DNA from: Geothermobacter sp964441925
GTDB taxonomy: Bacteria; Desulfobacterota; Desulfuromonadia; Desulfuromonadales; Geothermobacteraceae
Reading direction: 5' to 3'
DNA length: 7,591 nucleotides
Assembly: GCA_964441925.1 (NCBI GenBank)
Contig: CAYTVY010000119.1
Coordinates: 1 to 7,591 of the forward strand
A model generated the notes under the pieces. That model did not search any database, was not told the origin of the DNA, and saw nothing but the letters and a program-made list of their open reading frames with translations. A program made the translations under genes and the position numbers. This document shows positions 5,560-7,591 of the stretch, piece by piece (position 1 is the first letter of the stretch; each line of letters starts with the position of its first letter).

Positions 5560-7498
5560 ATTTCGTTTTCAGGTTGAAGCGCTGCATCAGGGCCGGGCTG
5601 ACATCGATCACCGCAGCCTTGCGCAGTTCGGCCAGTTTCTGTTGCAGGATCTCGTCCTGCTTGCGGGCGGTCAGGGCCTGTCGCAGCTCCTGCTTCTTGT
5701 CGTCGTCGAGGGCCTGCATGTCGGCCGGGGTCTTCGCCTTGAGGGCGACGACGATGAATTTGCCGCCGAGCTCGAAGATCCGGTCGGCGACCGGGTTCTC
5801 CGGTGTCAGTTCAAAAGCGGTCTTGGCCAGTTCGGCGTCCTGCCCGAGCCGGGGGACGAAGTCGCCGAAGCTGCGGGCGAAATCGCCGGTTTCCTCGATT
5901 TTGATACGCTTGTCGTCGATGGCACCGGCGAGCCGGCCCTGCTTGCGGGCGTCGGCCAGGGTCTTTTCGGCGGCGGCCCTGGCCAGTTCGCGGCTGCGCT
6001 CCTTGCGGAAGGCCTGTTCGACCGTCTCACGGACTTCTTCCAGCTTGGGCAGCCGGCTCTCCTGCCGCTCCTTCAGGGCCATCAGCACCACGCCCCGGGG
6101 CAGCTTGACCGGCCGGGCCAGCTTGCCGGTTTCGAGGGAGAAGACGGTGCCGGCCAGGTCGGGCTGCAGGCCGAAGCCGGGGATCGCCTGTTCGCGGGTG
6201 AACAGCGGCGTTTCTTCGACCGTCAGGCCGTTGCTTTCGGCGGCGGCGTCCAGGTCGCCGCTCTTGCGGTTGATGTTGTAGGCGTCCATCGCCTTTTCGA
6301 AGGCGAGCTGCTGCGCCAGATCCTTGCGCAGCCCCGCCTTGACCTCGTCGAGGACATCTTCCAGCGGCTTGACACCGGCCTCGATGTAGCCGGTCACCTT
6401 GATCACGTGGTAGCCGAAGGGGGATTCGACGATGTCGCTCAACTCGCCAGGCTGCAGGGCGAAGGCGGCCTTTTCAAAGGGGGGAACCATGGTGCCCCGT
6501 TTGAAATAGCCCAGATCGCCGCCCTTGGCGACGCTCGCCTTGTCGTCGGAATAGGTGCGGGCCAGATCGGCGAAATCCTTGCCGGCCTTCGCTTCCGCCA
6601 GCACCTTCTCGGCCAGTTTCCGTTTGGCCTCGCGGGTCTTCTCGTCGGCGTCCCGCGGCACCCGGATCAGTACGTGGCTGGCCCGGACCTGCTCCGGAAT
6701 GTCGTACAGATCCAGGTGGCGCCGGTAGTATTTCTCGATCGCCTCCTGTGTCAGCTCGACATCCTTTTCATAGGCCTTCGGGTTGAAGACGATGTAGCGC
6801 AGGGCGATCTTCTCCGGCAGCCGGAAGTCCTCGATGCGTTCCTTGAAGAAAGCCTCGAGTTCGTCCCGGCTGAATTTGACCCGGTCTTCGAACAGGGCCG
6901 GGGCGAAGCGGGCGAAGGCCAGGTTCACCTTTTCGTTCTGCCGGCGGTACTCTTCCTCGATTTCGGCGTCGGTCACCTGGACCTCTCCGCGCAGATATTG
7001 CCGCACCTTCTCCACCAGCAGATCCTGGCGCTGCATCGCCTCGAACTGGTCCGGCGTCAGCCGCTGGTAGCCGAGCACCTGCAGATACCGCTGCTTGTTG
7101 AAGACGCCGTTTTCCTGGAAGGCCGGAATGGCGGCGATGGCGTCGATCACCTCCTGCTGGCTGACGTCGAGGTCGAGGCGCTCGGCCTCCTGCAGCAGCA
7201 GGGTGCGGTCGATCAGCTGGTTGAAGGCCTGCTGTTCGAGGTTGAGCTGCTTTTCCAGCGCCGGCGTGAAGCGCTCCTGGTAGATGTTCTGGTAGAAACG
7301 GTAGAGGTTGTCGTAAGCCTGCCGGAAGTCGTCCATACCGATTTCGCTGCCATTGACCACGACCGCCGGGCCATCGTTCCTGCCCTTGCCATTCGGCGAG
7401 GTCAGCATGGCGTAGCCGATGACGAAGCTGAGGATGATGATGGCGAAGGCCAGCTTGATCAGTAGCGATTTCTGCTTGGTGCGGACGATGTCGAGCAT
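5558..7498 (-). CDS. ppiD: membrane-anchored parvulin-type peptidyl-prolyl isomerase (PpiD/SurA-like)
   Basis: This is a probable folding factor for newly exported periplasmic or outer-membrane proteins, anchored in the inner membrane with its bulk in the periplasm. The 646-residue product (E. coli PpiD is 623) has a short basic N-terminus, one membrane segment at about 12-32, and a SurA-type helical chaperone region at about 45-230 with VVVNGSEIGMDDF at its start. The PpiC/parvulin domain spans about 268-370 and keeps ASHVLI (273-278), GGDLGYF (326-332), MVPPFEKAAF (337-346) and FGYHVIKV (361-368). Both motif histidines, H275 and H364, are present, so isomerase activity is plausible. The C-terminal half (about 380-640) is charged and helical, with a degenerate second domain suggested by FIVVALKAK. 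The start at 7498 has AAGGAG 11 bases upstream, slightly long spacing. It is the first gene before purC. The symbol is by family resemblance. Confidence 0.88.
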   Translation of the reverse strand: MLDIVRTKQKSLLIKLAFAIIILSFVIGYAMLTSPNGKGRNDGPAVVVNGSEIGMDDFRQAYDNLYRFYQNIYQERFTPALEKQLNLEQQAFNQLIDRTLLLQEAERLDLDVSQQEVIDAIAAIPAFQENGVFNKQRYLQVLGYQRLTPDQFEAMQRQDLLVEKVRQYLRGEVQVTDAEIEEEYRRQNEKVNLAFARFAPALFEDRVKFSRDELEAFFKERIEDFRLPEKIALRYIVFNPKAYEKDVELTQEAIEKYYRRHLDLYDIPEQVRASHVLIRVPRDADEKTREAKRKLAEKVLAEAKAGKDFADLARTYSDDKASVAKGGDLGYFKRGTMVPPFEKAAFALQPGELSDIVESPFGYHVIKVTGYIEAGVKPLEDVLDEVKAGLRKDLAQQLAFEKAMDAYNINRKSGDLDAAAESNGLTVEETPLFTREQAIPGFGLQPDLAGTVFSLETGKLARPVKLPRGVVLMALKERQESRLPKLEEVRETVEQAFRKERSRELARAAAEKTLADARKQGRLAGAIDDKRIKIEETGDFARSFGDFVPRLGQDAELAKTAFELTPENPVADRIFELGGKFIVVALKAKTPADMQALDDDKKQELRQALTARKQDEILQQKLAELRKAAVIDVSPALMQRFNLKTK

Positions 7499-7509
7499 GA
7501 TCGAATGTT

Positions 7510-7515
7510 CTCCTT
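7510..7515 (-). promoter_or_regulatory. Shine-Dalgarno of the ppiD-like gene, long spacing
   Basis: AAGGAG on the minus strand is a full match but lies 11 bases before the ATG at 7498, longer than the usual 5-9. No nearer ATG, GTG or TTG in frame would fit better, and the basic N-terminus before the membrane segment supports this start. Confidence 0.7.
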
Positions 7516-7549
7516 GACGGCTGCAGGCCGGGTTTCGAGGCAGGCTGGC

Positions 7550-7578
7550 ATGTTAGTCAATCGGGGGGGCAAATGCAA
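7550..7578 (-). promoter_or_regulatory. candidate promoter of the ppiD-purC-lipoprotein run
   Basis: On the minus strand TTGCAT (7578-7573) and TAACAT (7555-7550) are 17 bases apart, matching 3 and 4 of 6 consensus bases. The intervening spacer holds a run of seven C residues. This would start transcription about 45 bases before the ppiD ATG. The match is modest, and a promoter beyond the window edge is equally possible. Confidence 0.35.
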
Positions 7579-7591
7579 CTGCTTTGTTCCC

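Noticed and set aside
4557..6281. A 574-codon plus-strand open frame across purC and part of ppiD
   Set aside because: It changes composition exactly at the boundary of the two real minus-strand genes, as a shadow frame would, and has no recognisable domain.
5549..7465. A 638-codon plus-strand open frame antisense to the ppiD-like gene
   Set aside because: It mirrors the real gene in a high-GC sequence where antisense frames stay open. The translation is low-complexity (Gly, Gln, Leu, Val rich) with no family motif, and a clear protein lies on the other strand.

Overview
The window reads as an ordinary, densely packed stretch of a high-GC Gram-negative chromosome. The proteins (a SurA/PpiD-type periplasmic folding factor, a long-form PurC, an NCS2 purine permease, a TPR lipoprotein) would suit the Desulfuromonadales/Geobacter side of the former Deltaproteobacteria. 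That placement is inferred from general protein character and not from a marker gene. All genes lie on the minus strand, so transcription runs from the right end to the left end.

Right block (7591 to 3938): a probable promoter drives a three-gene run. It holds a membrane-anchored parvulin-type peptidyl-prolyl isomerase (ppiD-like), then purC (SAICAR synthase of de novo purine synthesis), then a small TPR-repeat lipoprotein of unknown function. The gaps are 11 and 13 bases, and the purC Shine-Dalgarno overlaps the ppiD stop codon, so this looks like one operon with translational coupling. Middle block (3905 to 2535): a candidate promoter precedes an AzgA-type NCS2 purine-base permease. Purine synthesis and purine uptake are therefore adjacent but probably separately transcribed.

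Left block (2534 to 15): a near-consensus promoter with an upstream A-tract drives tRNA-Ala(GGC), followed by a hairpin with a weak U-tract. The pabB start codon lies 15 bases past the first T-run of that hairpin, so there is no room for a separate promoter, and pabB-pabC (4-aminobenzoate for folate) may depend on read-through from the tRNA promoter. pabC overlaps pabB by 7 bases. The pabC stop codon lies inside the -35 box of the next gene, tRNA-Leu(CAA), whose 3' end is 15 bases from the window edge.

The common theme is nucleotide and folate metabolism plus translation. I found no mobile element, CRISPR array, toxin-antitoxin pair, defence system or biosynthetic cluster, and no convincing sign of a new system. 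The points worth a second look are regulatory: the tRNA-terminator-pabB junction, the stop codon/-35 overlap, and matching initiation regions in the two tRNA promoters. One enzymological point is a PabB that lacks the lysine found in the E. coli enzyme. No gene-free stretch exceeds about 120 bases.
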